Origin: Pelagomonas calceolata
Lineage: Eukaryota; Sar; Pelagophyceae; Pelagomonadales; Pelagomonadaceae
Assembly (NCBI GenBank): GCA_918797485.1
Contig: CAKKNE010000001.1
Location: 5,580,001-5,644,000, forward strand
Reading direction: 5' to 3'
DNA: 64,000 bases
Shown piece by piece: positions 26,716-35,778 of this stretch. The position numbers and the translations under genes were made by a program. The first letter of the stretch is position 1, and each line of letters opens with the position of its first letter. A model generated the notes under the pieces. That model worked only from the letters and a program-made list of their open reading frames with translations. It was not told the DNA's origin and searched no databases.

Positions 26716-28509
26716 TTACTCTCTGATAACAGGCCTCGTCACGCCCGTCGCCGAGATCTCCTGCATGTTCCTCAGGGAGACCTCTCCGCCGTCAACAGCT
26801 ACCGTAGGATACTGCGGGCCGCTACCGCTCTGCAGATCCCGGTAGGCTTCCTCCAGCCTCCTCTGCACAGCATCGGCGTACTCCGTCCGTTTCTCACCGT
26901 CGGTGACGTACCACCGCACCTCCCGGTTCGACTCGAAGATCGCGTGGACTTTCGCGCCGCCAGAGTTCACGATGTCCATGAAGGGCACGAAGCCTTCCTC
27001 GTGCGTGAAGGGCACCGAGAAGTTCTTCGCGTCGTACTTCTTCCCGCTGCTATACCGTTTCATCTTTTGCTCTTTACTCGGTTGCGTCTGGCCATCATTC
27101 AAAATGAGCTCGTCGATCAGCAGGATGTTCCGGTACTCCCGCACCTTGAGAATGAGCTTGATGATGAGATACATGGTCAGGGAGATGACGCCCAGGAAAA
27201 TGGCGCAGCGCACGCCGCGGTGGAGCTGCGCGAGTTTAGTCCGTTGGAGCCCATTCTCGACGAAGATGTTCAGAAACTCAAAAGACCGCTCGTCCCGCTT
27301 GTCGTACTCGTAGATGGATACATCGGCAATGTTCCCGATGGGCTCGACGGCATTCTGCTCAAACGCCTCAAAGGTATCTCTACCTACAAGTTTCCGCCGC
27401 TTTCGCGCGTAGGCGTTCATGGAGCCTTGTTTCACAGTCAGCGCTGCCCAGTGCACCGTCTCGTAGGCCCACATGTTGTCCAAGAGCCCAAAAAAAGTAA
27501 CAATGATAGAGTAAAAAATAACTTGGTCCATGAAGGTATTGACCGGTAGATCAGGTAACGCTGAATGTGCCGCCGACAGGAAGGCGAACAATGCCAAAAG
27601 AATGGTCACGAGTGTCGCCGTCCGCTCGTTAAACCCCTCGTGCGGCGGCGGGAAGACGCGCATCCTGAACGTACTGATGGTGGCAAAATTAGTGATCAGT
27701 AAAGGGATGATCATGTTGCGGATCACGGGGAACGGATGCCGTAGTAATGGTACTCGATACACGACTGCAGGATAGTACCACGACTTCGAATGCTTCCGTT
27801 TCGACTGGGGGAACTTCACGCCGACCCCTGAAAGCATGAGCTCGAACGCGGGTAACGCATCGGTCGTTTCCTTGAAACTGACCATCGTCCTGACTCTGTC
27901 ATACGCATCATCTTTTGCTATCACTTCATGCAAAGTGTATCGTACCTTAAACCCTTTGAAAAAACCAGGCACGTTAATCGTATGCCCCGACGCCTCGATC
28001 TTGATGAAGATCTCCGGGTGGTCGAACGGGAAGCGGCCCCACTGGCCGTAGCCCTTTTCCTTGTCCGACGACGTGAACAAATGCTTTTCTAGGTTGATGC
28101 GCGACGTGATCATCGCTAAATCGCCCTTCCAGGCGAAGTTCGTGTCTCTGGATTTCAAGTCGGTCGCCTCTGGCTTCGGCACGTCGTTGACCCGCAACAG
28201 AATCTTGTCGAGGCATTCTTGCCTTAGCTGTTCATCGATGCCCTTGAACTGGATGCGCACGACCATGGTCAGCAGGACGTCGAGCGTCTCCTCCTCCTCT
28301 TTCATGTTCCGCAGCGACTTGACCACTACGGCGAGGTATGCGGGTATATACAAAGATTGATCTCGTTTATCGAAGAACACTTCGTTCGCGAAGATGGCCT
28401 CATCTGCCTGACCGGTGGCCTCCTTGATGCCCGCCGGGGGGCTGGCCATCTCGGCTCGTGTCGGCCGCTTTCGCGCCCCCGCTGCACCGGATGCCTGGTC
28501 CAGCAGCAA
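26716..28509 (-). CDS. pentameric ligand-gated ion channel-like protein with C-terminal WWE domain
   Basis: 597 aa. A beta-rich N-terminal region leads into a Pro-initiated first membrane helix (VIRNMIIPLLITNFATISTF, about 262-282), a second helix beginning NERTATLVTILLALF with the SALPDLP turn, a third (DQVIFYSIIVTFFGLL) and, after an intracellular loop, a fourth (AIFLGVISLTMYLIIKLIL). This is the Cys-loop/GLIC plan. Residues 528-597 form a WWE domain (EVRWYVTDG, RLEEAYRDL, NMQEISATGVTRPVIR), a module that binds poly-ADP-ribose in ubiquitin and PARP proteins. No signal peptide is evident, and a downstream Met (MASPPAG) is an alternative start. The ligand is unknown. Confidence 0.75.
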   Translation of the reverse strand: MLLDQASGAAGARKRPTRAEMASPPAGIKEATGQADEAIFANEVFFDKRDQSLYIPAYLAVVVKSLRNMKEEEETLDVLLTMVVRIQFKGIDEQLRQECLDKILLRVNDVPKPEATDLKSRDTNFAWKGDLAMITSRINLEKHLFTSSDKEKGYGQWGRFPFDHPEIFIKIEASGHTINVPGFFKGFKVRYTLHEVIAKDDAYDRVRTMVSFKETTDALPAFELMLSGVGVKFPQSKRKHSKSWYYPAVVYRVPLLRHPFPVIRNMIIPLLITNFATISTFRMRVFPPPHEGFNERTATLVTILLALFAFLSAAHSALPDLPVNTFMDQVIFYSIIVTFFGLLDNMWAYETVHWAALTVKQGSMNAYARKRRKLVGRDTFEAFEQNAVEPIGNIADVSIYEYDKRDERSFEFLNIFVENGLQRTKLAQLHRGVRCAIFLGVISLTMYLIIKLILKVREYRNILLIDELILNDGQTQPSKEQKMKRYSSGKKYDAKNFSVPFTHEEGFVPFMDIVNSGGAKVHAIFESNREVRWYVTDGEKRTEYADAVQRRLEEAYRDLQSGSGPQYPTVAVDGGEVSLRNMQEISATGVTRPVIRE

Positions 28510-29111
28510 GCGCTATGCTGTGCTTATGCTACTCGATGGCTGGGCAGCAGCCGCCGCGCGTCGCCTGAGTCTGCGTGCAGCTCGCACTGTTTCGTCGTGC
28601 GTGGAGCGGTGTGGAGGCAGCCGCGGGCTGCTCCCGGTTTTTGAGCGGCCGAGATGCAACGCGTTGCGCGATGGGTTGGGAGGGCGCTGCCGGATGGGGC
28701 GCTAGAGCCCAGCGCCGCAGGGCTCCGCGGCGCAAGCGTCCGGTGAGTGATCTCCGAAAGCTCGCTCTCTGCTGCTCTTGCAAAACGGCGGCATCGTGGT
28801 GGCTAGTGGCGGGACCGCGCGTCGACGCGCCCGCCGCCGATGTGAATCCGCCGACTCGTCTCAGCACCGCAAGCGGGACGAGTGGCTGCTTAGAGGGATC
28901 TTTAGGAAGCTAGCTCTACGCTGTCTTGTAAAAAGGGAGCGTCGCTGGTGGCTACTTGCGGCGCGTCGGCCCGCGCCATGCCCGCGCCATCCCCGCGCCG
29001 CCCAGCACCGAAACAATAATCAGCATCGGTCCGCGCCGCGCCGTCGATGCGAATCTCCGCCGACTAGTCCCGGTACCGCAAACAACTTAGTCTTCAATCT
29101 TACGCGAACAG
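28510..29111. repeat. 600-bp intergenic stretch with an imperfect tandem duplication
   Basis: Two copies of a 130-190 bp unit, about 28750-28880 and 28899-29085, share AGCT(C/A)GCTCT, CTTG(C/T)AAAA, GTGGTGGCTA, GATG(T)GAATC(T)CGCCGACT and CAGCACCG blocks in the same order. It lies upstream of the channel gene start, and the right copy abuts the 3' end of the Cys-rich gene. No reading frame was supported. Confidence 0.5.
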
Positions 29112-30614
29112 CTAGCCGTCCGGGTACGCGAGGCCGAGGTGCACAGCACAAGCCTCGCCGCACGTGAAGATACCGTGGTCGCAGTCGGACTCGCGCGCTC
29201 GCGTGCCGTCGTGGCACTCGCAGTAGCCCGACGCGCCGGCAGGGACCTCCTCGGCGCAGCCCCGGTCGCTCCCGGCCTCGCGCGGGCCGTGCGGCGAGCA
29301 GCCGCCCGTCTGCCGCCAGCCCTCGCAGACGTCGCCGTCCTTCGTGTAGGCCTGGCGCGCGGCGCACATCGCCTGGCACTTGAAGGAGGCGTGGTCGCAG
29401 TCCGACTTCGCGGCCTTGCCGTCGCCACATTCACAGTAGCCGGACGCGCCCGCGGGCACGTCGTCGTCGCAGGACCGGTCGGAGTGCGCTTCCCGCGGGC
29501 CGTCGGGCGTGCACCTCCCCGTCTGGTGCCATCCGGTACACGTCGCGCCTCTAGCCGCCTCGCGCGCCTTCGCGAGCGGCTCGAGCGCGGCCTTGGCCTT
29601 CGCTTCTCGTGCGGCGATTTCCGCCGCTTCTTGCTTCGCCGCCTCGTCGAAGGCAGCTTTTTCTGCCGCGGCCTGGGCCATGAACGCCGCCGCGGCGGCC
29701 TCGTCGTCGTCCGCGGCCGCCGCCGGCTCAGGTTCCGGCTCCGGCTCAGGTTCCGGCTCCGGCTCCGCGGGTTTCGTGTCGAGCACGACAGGCGCCTCGG
29801 GCGCCTCCGCCGCCTCGCGCGCCTCGGCGACGGCCGCGCGCGCCTCTTGGGCGATAGTTTCGGCCTCGGCGGCGGCCTCGGTGTTGCCCGCGCGCTTCGC
29901 CTCGTCGGCGTAGGCTTGCGCTTCGGCGGCGATTTTTTCCGCCTCCTCGACGCGCCCCTGCTCCGCTTTTCTCAAAGCCGCGGCCGCCTCGGCGTCGGCC
30001 GCGGCGTCCGCGGCGGCGGCGGCCGCCGCCGCCTCCGCGGCCCTGCGCTCGAACGCCGCGGCCTCGGCCGCCTTCTTCGCGGCGCGCTCTTCCTCCCTCC
30101 GCGCCTTCTCGGCCGCGCGCCGCTGCTCCTCGGCTTTAGCTTTTTCTTCGGCCGCCGCCATGGCGAGCTTCGTCGCTTCGCGGCGTTTCTCGGCCGCCGC
30201 TTCTGCTTCCCTACGCTTGTCGTCGGCCGTCGCGAGCTTGACGTTCGCCGGTTTCGTTGATGGATTGCTGTCGCCAGGTAGTAAAACCTGGCCTTGCTCG
30301 TCGCGGTCGTAGCGCGCGAAGGCCACTGACTTAGCAAAGGCCAGCTCCTCGTCGGACAGCTGGCCCTTGTCGTGGAGCACGCCCATCGCCGCCAAGGAGG
30401 CGGTGAGCGGTCCGAGCACGGTCGTCTCGTGCACGGCGTGCGCGAAGGTCATGTCGTTGAGCGTGCCCCGCGCCTTCATGGCCTCGAGCTCCTTGAGCTG
30501 TAGTGCGACGCCTCCGAGCTTCGGTTCCAGCAGCTCCAGGGTGTCGGCCTGCACGGCCACATCCGTGCCACGCACGACGGCTGCGACGAGTGCTGCGACG
30601 AGGCCGCGCATCAT
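29112..30614 (-). CDS. secreted/ER coiled-coil protein with two Cys-rich modules
   Basis: About 500 aa, starting MMRGLVAALVAAVVRG, a signal peptide. Residues about 130-330 are an Ala/Glu/Lys-rich single-helix or coiled-coil region, then a short Pro-Glu repeat. The C-terminus has two copies of a cysteine module: C-x-GW-x-QTG-x-C, GPREA, C, VPAGASGYCEC, DC-x-H and FxC. I have seen this module described with heterokont glycosylation-type proteins, but no function is established. The repetition and conserved cysteines point to an extracytoplasmic location. Confidence 0.65.
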   Translation of the reverse strand: MMRGLVAALVAAVVRGTDVAVQADTLELLEPKLGGVALQLKELEAMKARGTLNDMTFAHAVHETTVLGPLTASLAAMGVLHDKGQLSDEELAFAKSVAFARYDRDEQGQVLLPGDSNPSTKPANVKLATADDKRREAEAAAEKRREATKLAMAAAEEKAKAEEQRRAAEKARREEERAAKKAAEAAAFERRAAEAAAAAAAADAAADAEAAAALRKAEQGRVEEAEKIAAEAQAYADEAKRAGNTEAAAEAETIAQEARAAVAEAREAAEAPEAPVVLDTKPAEPEPEPEPEPEPEPAAAADDDEAAAAAFMAQAAAEKAAFDEAAKQEAAEIAAREAKAKAALEPLAKAREAARGATCTGWHQTGRCTPDGPREAHSDRSCDDDVPAGASGYCECGDGKAAKSDCDHASFKCQAMCAARQAYTKDGDVCEGWRQTGGCSPHGPREAGSDRGCAEEVPAGASGYCECHDGTRARESDCDHGIFTCGEACAVHLGLAYPDG

Positions 30615-30677
30615 CGTCGAAGACGACGTATGCTGCCCGGGCAGCCCCGCGTACAAGTACGCTGAGATGTTCCAAGG

Positions 30678-30705
30678 CTTGCTAGTGTCTTACCGGCCGC
30701 TAGCT
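30678..30705 (+). promoter_or_regulatory. CTAG palindrome promoter element, copy 4
   Basis: CTTGCTAGTGTCTTACCGGC then CGCTAGCT. It is 64 bp upstream of the Cys-rich gene and 266 bp upstream of the divergent ACBP gene. Confidence 0.6.
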
Positions 30706-30970
30706 CACGCCGGGATAATTTTTGCTTTGTCGGCCGCTACCGCGCATTTGTCACGCCGACGCGACGCGCGCACAGCCTCGTCAATAGCTAACAGCTTGCA
30801 GGCACGACCGACGCAGTTCTGTCGTCTGCAGTGCAAAACTCTAGCCGCCACAGTACTGCTGCGGTTTCATCCACACACTGCCGACGCGCGCACGCAATCC
30901 AGAGACGCCGTGCCATCGACCGCTGCAGCATCAGTCATCAAGCACTGTCTCATAACTAGCACTCTAAAAA

Positions 30971-31252
30971 ATGTCCACGCAAAGCGACTTCGACGCGAAG
31001 GTCGCGTTCGTCAAAAGCTGGACCTACGGCGGCAGCAAGGTCACGAATGCCGAGAAGCTCGCGTGCTACGGCCTCTTCAAGCAGGTGACGGTCGGCGACA
31101 ACACGACCCCCCAACCCTGGGCCATGCAAGTCACAGCTAGAGCGAAGTGGGACGCGTGGGCGAGCCGCAAGGGCATGTCCAAGCCGGACGCCATCGCGGC
31201 CTACATCGCCGAGGTCGACAGCCAGCACGCCAAGTACGGCGACGGGCCCTAG
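30971..31252 (+). CDS. ACBP: Acyl-CoA-binding protein
   Basis: 93 aa, the usual length. FDAKVAFVKSW, the YGLFKQVTVGD turn, then AKWDAWASRKGMSKPDAIAAYI give the four-helix ACBP fold; the ligand-contacting YGLFKQ and KWDAW residues are present. It would carry long-chain acyl-CoA in the cytosol for lipid synthesis, consistent with (though not linked to) the MGDG synthase gene further on. Confidence 0.93.
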   Translation: MSTQSDFDAKVAFVKSWTYGGSKVTNAEKLACYGLFKQVTVGDNTTPQPWAMQVTARAKWDAWASRKGMSKPDAIAAYIAEVDSQHAKYGDGP

Positions 31253-31373
31253 GTGTGTGTTGTCCTGTGTTTAAGTGATTATTCAACAATGACGGACGCC
31301 GTCCACGCCGGACCACGGGATTGTCGTCCACCGTGGCGGGTTGGAGGCACAAACAACGTAGTCTTTGTAGTTT

Positions 31374-32384
31374 TTACTCCTCTGGCGGCGGTGCGTCGTC
31401 GCCGCCCTCCTCCGGCTCCTCCTCCTCCGGCTCCTCGGGCGGCGGCGGCGGTTTCGGCGGCTCGAGCTCCGGATGATAATTGCATCCATCAACGCAGCCC
31501 TGAATGACATCGTCGAGCACCTTCTGCGCGAGCAGCATCTCGCCCTGGAGCTGCTCCGCCACACCATTGATAAGAGAAGGCAGGAACTCCTTGCGGATCT
31601 CGTACTCCACGGGGTCCGGCCACGCGCCCCGGCTCTCAAAGTGCTGGAACGCAGCTTCAAAAATAGGGTCGACGTTCTGCGCCATGAACTCGACAGCACC
31701 AATTTTGCGAGCCAAATCGCGCTCGCGAGCCAAGCGCTGCTTGTGGTACTCCAGGTCCGACAGCTTCTGGGCCTCGTCGTCCATCGTCGCCTTCTCGAGG
31801 GCCTTGACCTTCGCTGCCTCCGCATTCTTCGCAGCGGTCAGCTCGTCGTTCCTCGCCTGGATGCCTTCTAATTCAAACTCCTGCTCCGCCTCCAGGAGAG
31901 CTTGTTCCAAAGTCTTCTCACAGAGGACGTCAACCAACATGTCTTCGCCCTCGCGGCCCTCGTCGAACGGCTGGCTCTCGGTCATGTCCGTCTCCACATC
32001 AATACCCGTCTTCGGCGGGACGTAGGGCGCCGGCGGCGGCTGCTCCAGGAAGCCGTCGGTCTGCTCGCTCGCAGTCGTTGTGCTCCGCTGCTCCTCGCGC
32101 TCGGTGAGGTACGGTGTCAGGTCGAGCGGCACATATCGCGGCGCGGGCACCTGGGCCTTCTCGAAGACGGTGGGCTCCCGCTTCTTGGCGCGCCGTCGCC
32201 GCGGGCGGCGCCTTGCGACGGCGTCGAGCGCCGAGCCCGCGGCAGGTAGGGAGTCGTCTCGATACAACGAGTGCGTCGATCCTCGTATTACCCTCGGGTC
32301 CGACATGAGCGTGAGGCCCTGGAGGTCCTCCTCATTGTACCGGGGGCGCTGTGTTCGTGTTGCTGTTTGCGTTGGGGCGACCAT
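31374..32384 (-). CDS. RSPH3: Radial spoke protein 3 (RSP3/RSPH3)
   Basis: About 336 aa. The family signature is clear: YNEEDLQGLTLMSDPRVIRG, an EQTDGFLEQPPPAPYVPPKT segment with acidic GIDVETDM, and the helix MLVDVLCEKTLEQALLEAEQ, followed by coiled coil (KQRLARERDLARKIGAVEFM) and a Pro/Glu tail. RSP3 anchors the radial spoke to outer doublets and is an AKAP, so it implies a 9+2 motile flagellum. The start MVAPTQTATRTQRPRY at 32384 aligns with the usual RSP3 beginning; the frame stays open upstream, but that part is basic and Pro-rich, unlike the family. Confidence 0.85.
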   Translation of the reverse strand: MVAPTQTATRTQRPRYNEEDLQGLTLMSDPRVIRGSTHSLYRDDSLPAAGSALDAVARRRPRRRRAKKREPTVFEKAQVPAPRYVPLDLTPYLTEREEQRSTTTASEQTDGFLEQPPPAPYVPPKTGIDVETDMTESQPFDEGREGEDMLVDVLCEKTLEQALLEAEQEFELEGIQARNDELTAAKNAEAAKVKALEKATMDDEAQKLSDLEYHKQRLARERDLARKIGAVEFMAQNVDPIFEAAFQHFESRGAWPDPVEYEIRKEFLPSLINGVAEQLQGEMLLAQKVLDDVIQGCVDGCNYHPELEPPKPPPPPEEPEEEEPEEGGDDAPPPEE

Positions 32385-32950
32385 GGTCGCGTCGCGGGGC
32401 AGCCCGGTGCTATCGGTCTGCGGGGCAGCCCGGTCCGCGCGTCTCGCGGTCGCTGGCGCTGCGGTGGCGTCTAGGGAGTCCGACTGAATGTCACTAGGCC
32501 CGCGGTGGTGTTTGGGCGTGCTTTTTGGGTGCTTTTGCCTTGGCAAGCGCCTCGCGCTAGGCCGGGGGCATTTGGAACGGACCTGAAGGCAGCCCGACAG
32601 GCGCGAACCGGCGACGACGGGCTCGGGAGGAGAGGTAACGCGACGCATCCTTCCCAGGTAGAATTCGTCGCACGGATCCTAGTGTCTTACAGGACGCTAA
32701 GCAACATCTTGGGTCGCGCTCTCCGCGGTTTTTTAGAGGCGCACTCCTCGCACCTGTGGTGGCAGCATCACATTTTGATTGCCAGAGATCACACGTTCCG
32801 CTTGCGCTTGCTTTTGCCGCGTAAAAACGCTTAGAAAGCGGAAACGCCGCCGGCGCTGTGCAGCGCTGCGAGTTACAGCACGCGCACGCATTTACTCACC
32901 GCCGCCGCGGCCCAACGAGACGCAGCGCTACAGCTGAAGAACTACAAAAG
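32385..32950. other. divergent promoter region with CTAG palindrome
   Basis: The gap between the RSP3 and PH-domain starts. The minus frame is open but unlikely to be coding. It holds the palindrome copy at 32678-32701. Confidence 0.45.
32678..32701 (+). promoter_or_regulatory. CTAG palindrome promoter element, copy 5
   Basis: TCCTAGTGTCTTACAGGACG then CTAA; the outer GCTAG/CTAGC pairing is partly lost. It is 294 bp from the RSP3 start and 250 bp from the PH gene start. Confidence 0.5.
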
Positions 32951-34420
32951 ATGCTGCACACCCTCGGCGCCCGCTTAGCGGACGCGGCGTCGAGCGCCGC
33001 GGACGGTCTGCTGGGCGGCCAGCCCTACGCGGCAAGACTCGCGAGGGCCAGCGTCAAGGCGGGCTACCTCCACGGTCTAGGCGAGAACCACCAGTGGAAG
33101 CGGCGCTTCTTCGTCCTGAAGCCGACGACGATGCTGTATTATTTCGGCAGCGACGCCGACGAGGAGCCGCTCGGCTGTGTGGACGTCGAGGCTTTCACTT
33201 CTGTATCTTGCAGAGAAGTGCATCAAGACGGCCGCGTGACGATTGAATTGGCGCGGGCCGCGCCGCCGGGCGCGGACAACGCCAAGCCCCTGATCTTCTC
33301 GTTGCGAGCGCCCGGCGAGAGCGAAGGCTACGGCTGGATCGACGCCCTCAAGGGGAGTTCCTACGCGCGCCTGAAAGAAGCGAATGAAGTGATGAGGCAG
33401 CAGTGCGACGATTTTGCTGCTGATATATCTTCCTTGGAACGCGCGGCGGCCGCCGCTTCAGAAGCGGAGCAGCAGGCGAAACGTTCAGCTTTGGCGGCCG
33501 ACGCGCGGCGCCAGCGCGTTCTAGATGGCGTCGCGTCGATCTATGAACGCGGCGTCGCGCAGCGCGACGACGTGAGGCCGCCCGTTCCCGGTGATGATGA
33601 TGCTTTATTGGCGGCCGTCGAGGCGTTGTTAGATGCTCATTCAGCAGATTTGGCCTCCCTAAAACAAGAACACGAGGCCCAGGCGGAAAAACGGCGAGAG
33701 GCGGGACAGCATTTGGCAGCGGAGCTCGCGGAGGCCCAGCAGCAAGCGAGAGACGCGCAGGCCGACGTGGCCGCGCTGCGGACGGCGAACGATGCGCTGC
33801 GGGCGCGCCACAAGCTCTTGGTGAGAGAGGTGAAGAAGAGCCGGTCCGCCCAAGCAGGGCCGCCCGCGGAAGACACCGACGAGGCGTCGCAGGAGGAGGC
33901 GCCGGCAGCACCGGAACCCGCCGTGCCGCCGTCGCCGGAGCCGGAGGACGACGAAGAGGCAGCAAGGGCGTCCGACGCGCGGCGCGCGGCCTTCCGCGCC
34001 GACATCCGGCAAGCGCTCGACCTGAATGTCGCGCGGACGGCGGCCGCGGAGTTCGAGCGCCAGGGCCTCTCGGCGCCGGACGACGACGCCGCCATTGATT
34101 CTGAAAAGCCCGACGAGTCTTGGTTAGAGACCGACGAGGACGCGCCGATCGCGGGCCTCCCGGGCGTGCAAGTACTAAAATACGAGCGGCCGACGATCGG
34201 CATCAACTTCGAGGTCCGCGAGGCGGCGTTGGTCGTGAGCGGCACGACGGACGCCTACGATGCTGCTTTGGAGAAACCTATCATAGGGAGCCGCCTCGCG
34301 GCGCTGAACGGCGAGTCGTGCGTCGGCGAGGCGCCGGACGTCGTCATGGAGCGGCTGCGCAACGCGAGCCGGCCGCTCGAGCTCGAGTTCTGGAGCCGTG
34401 GCGCCAAGGCGGCGAGCTGA
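32951..34420 (+). CDS. PH domain / coiled-coil / PDZ-like protein
   Basis: About 489 aa. A pleckstrin-homology fold occupies residues about 35-130 (VKAGYLHGLGENHQWKRRFF, MLYYFGSDADEEPLGCVDV, then GYGWIDAL). A long coiled coil (ADLASLKQEHEAQAEKRREA) and an acidic Pro-rich linker follow. The last 80 residues (GINFEVREAALVVSG, GSRLAALNGESC) resemble a PDZ fold, which would bind C-terminal peptides. The likely role is a membrane-phosphoinositide scaffold. The start at 32951 was chosen because the PH domain begins soon after. Confidence 0.65.
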   Translation: MLHTLGARLADAASSAADGLLGGQPYAARLARASVKAGYLHGLGENHQWKRRFFVLKPTTMLYYFGSDADEEPLGCVDVEAFTSVSCREVHQDGRVTIELARAAPPGADNAKPLIFSLRAPGESEGYGWIDALKGSSYARLKEANEVMRQQCDDFAADISSLERAAAAASEAEQQAKRSALAADARRQRVLDGVASIYERGVAQRDDVRPPVPGDDDALLAAVEALLDAHSADLASLKQEHEAQAEKRREAGQHLAAELAEAQQQARDAQADVAALRTANDALRARHKLLVREVKKSRSAQAGPPAEDTDEASQEEAPAAPEPAVPPSPEPEDDEEAARASDARRAAFRADIRQALDLNVARTAAAEFERQGLSAPDDDAAIDSEKPDESWLETDEDAPIAGLPGVQVLKYERPTIGINFEVREAALVVSGTTDAYDAALEKPIIGSRLAALNGESCVGEAPDVVMERLRNASRPLELEFWSRGAKAAS

Positions 34421-34474
34421 CTAATGTGATCAAAGTGAATATTACATACTTCGCCAGCCGCCGCCGCGGAACAC

Positions 34475-35770
34475 TCAGATGTGTCGCGGTCGCGGCGCCG
34501 TCGTGTTCTGTCCGGGGGGCAGGCTCGTCTTCCAGCGGTCCTGGGGCGGGAGCGAGTCGGAGGAGCCCGCGGAGAGGAACTTGGCCTCGGTCTCCTGCCA
34601 CCGGTGGTTGTTGAGCGAGTCCGCTCGGATCAGCCTGTGTGTGGTATCGAGTCGGGATTTCCACAGACTCAGCTCTCGGTCGAGCAGGTGTCGCGTCGAT
34701 GGCGTGTGATTCGACGCGGGCCCGCGCGTGTGGAACTTGTCGCGCGGCCGCAGCATCGTCGGGTCCTCGGGCGTCGACATCGGCGACGGCAGCGACCCGG
34801 ACTCGCTCGCGTCGCAGACCACGCGGCTCTCGAGCGTGGACAGCTCCTCGAGCGCGACGAGCGAGTCCTCGCGCGTCGGGAGCTCGCCCGTCGGCGACAA
34901 CGACTCGCGGCGGCGCCTGGCGCGCGCGGGACACGTCGCGACGGGCGTCATCAGGCTGAGCTTCTGGAGCGACGGCGACCTGTGTGGACCGTCTCATCAA
35001 CCTCCGCGCCATCGAGCAGGAGTTAAAGAGAAAATGTAGCGCGCTGACGGCGACTCCCGGAAGAGTTGTCGGTGCTCCGCTTCCGCAAGTTTGTGAGCCG
35101 CGGCCGCGCTCTCGGCCGTGAGCTGGTGCGCGGCGCTTCCCTCGGCGTTCACCTGGGCGGCGACCTCATCATAAACGTGGCTCCAGTCTTCGCCGTCGCG
35201 GGACGCCTGCTTTTGATATTCAAAGATCTGATCGCGCTCCACCTTCTTCCGGATATTCCTAGCTTTCCGCGGGCCCAGAATGCTGGACTCGAGGGGGTCG
35301 ATGCCGAGGCCGCGTCGCGACTCGTCGGGGTCCGGCTTTTCAGAGGAAGTAATGCCCTTGAGCCGCTGTTTGGCCGCCTTGATCGCCAAGGAACGCCGCT
35401 CCTGAAACATGCGGTTGAACTCCTCCTGCTGGAAGTAGACCTCGTTCCGCAGGCGCGGGCCGTAGTCGTCGAGCGCCGGCGTACGCCGAGTGAACTTGTT
35501 GTAGTCCGTCGCCAAACGACCTCCGCCACTGGCCGTGCTTAAGTTAGGAACGGTCTTGGACACCAGCTTGATCAAACATTCCGCCCGCCGCTTTGCGCAC
35601 GCGACGCCCCAATCCCTGATGATCTCGCCCAAGACGCGACCGTATCCCGTATCCTTTGTCACTGCGTCCACATCGCCCTCCGACATAGCTTCCTTGCTTA
35701 TCGCCTCCGCACAGGCTTTCGCGTGATCCAACACGCTCGAGCTGGCCTCACCAACAGCCCCGAAGGCCAT
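34475..35770 (-). CDS. unknown coiled-coil protein, two exons
   Basis: Exon 1 35055-35770 and exon 2 34475-34979 give 406 aa when a 75-nt introner-type intron (34980-35054) is removed. The spliced frame reads HRQLFRESPSLQKLSLMTPV, whereas unspliced it stops at once. The protein has helical segments (YFQQEEFNRMFQERRSLAIK) and a Ser-rich C-terminal half with phosphorylation-like SLSPTG. No domain was recognised. An introner core lies inside the second exon (34693-34704) without breaking the frame. Confidence 0.65.
34647..34760 (-). mobile_element. introner-like segment inside an open coding frame
   Basis: On the minus strand CACGCCATCGACGCGACACC then TGCTCGA matches the core of the intact introner at about 26 of 30 bases, and a CTGTGGAAATC block plus a CCACACACAG end follow within 60 nt. 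The surrounding frame stays open, so it may be an exonised copy or a short unspliced intron (39 nt between GCTGAGTC and GCTGATCC). Confidence 0.4.
34980..35054 (-). mobile_element. short introner forming a 75-nt intron, perfect 8-bp duplication
   Basis: On the minus strand GTCGCCGT occurs at both ends (35054-35047 and 34979-34972). The intron starts with the first copy, giving a GT donor, and ends GGTCCACACAG just before the second. It keeps CTGCTCGATGGCGCGG and GGTTGATG from the family, but the 5' terminal repeat is gone. Confidence 0.8.
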
Positions 35771-35778
35771 ACCAATGA

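Noticed and set aside
26944-27549. Plus-strand frame opposite the channel gene
   Set aside because: No domain; the minus strand has the full channel and WWE features.
29139-30260. 373-codon plus-strand frame opposite the Cys-rich secreted gene
   Set aside because: Arg/Leu/Gly-rich complement of an Ala/Glu-rich coil; the minus strand has the signal peptide and Cys modules.
34344-35012. Arg/Ala-rich minus frame with ATG inside the intron region
   Set aside because: It starts inside the 75-nt introner and is out of frame with the spliced protein.
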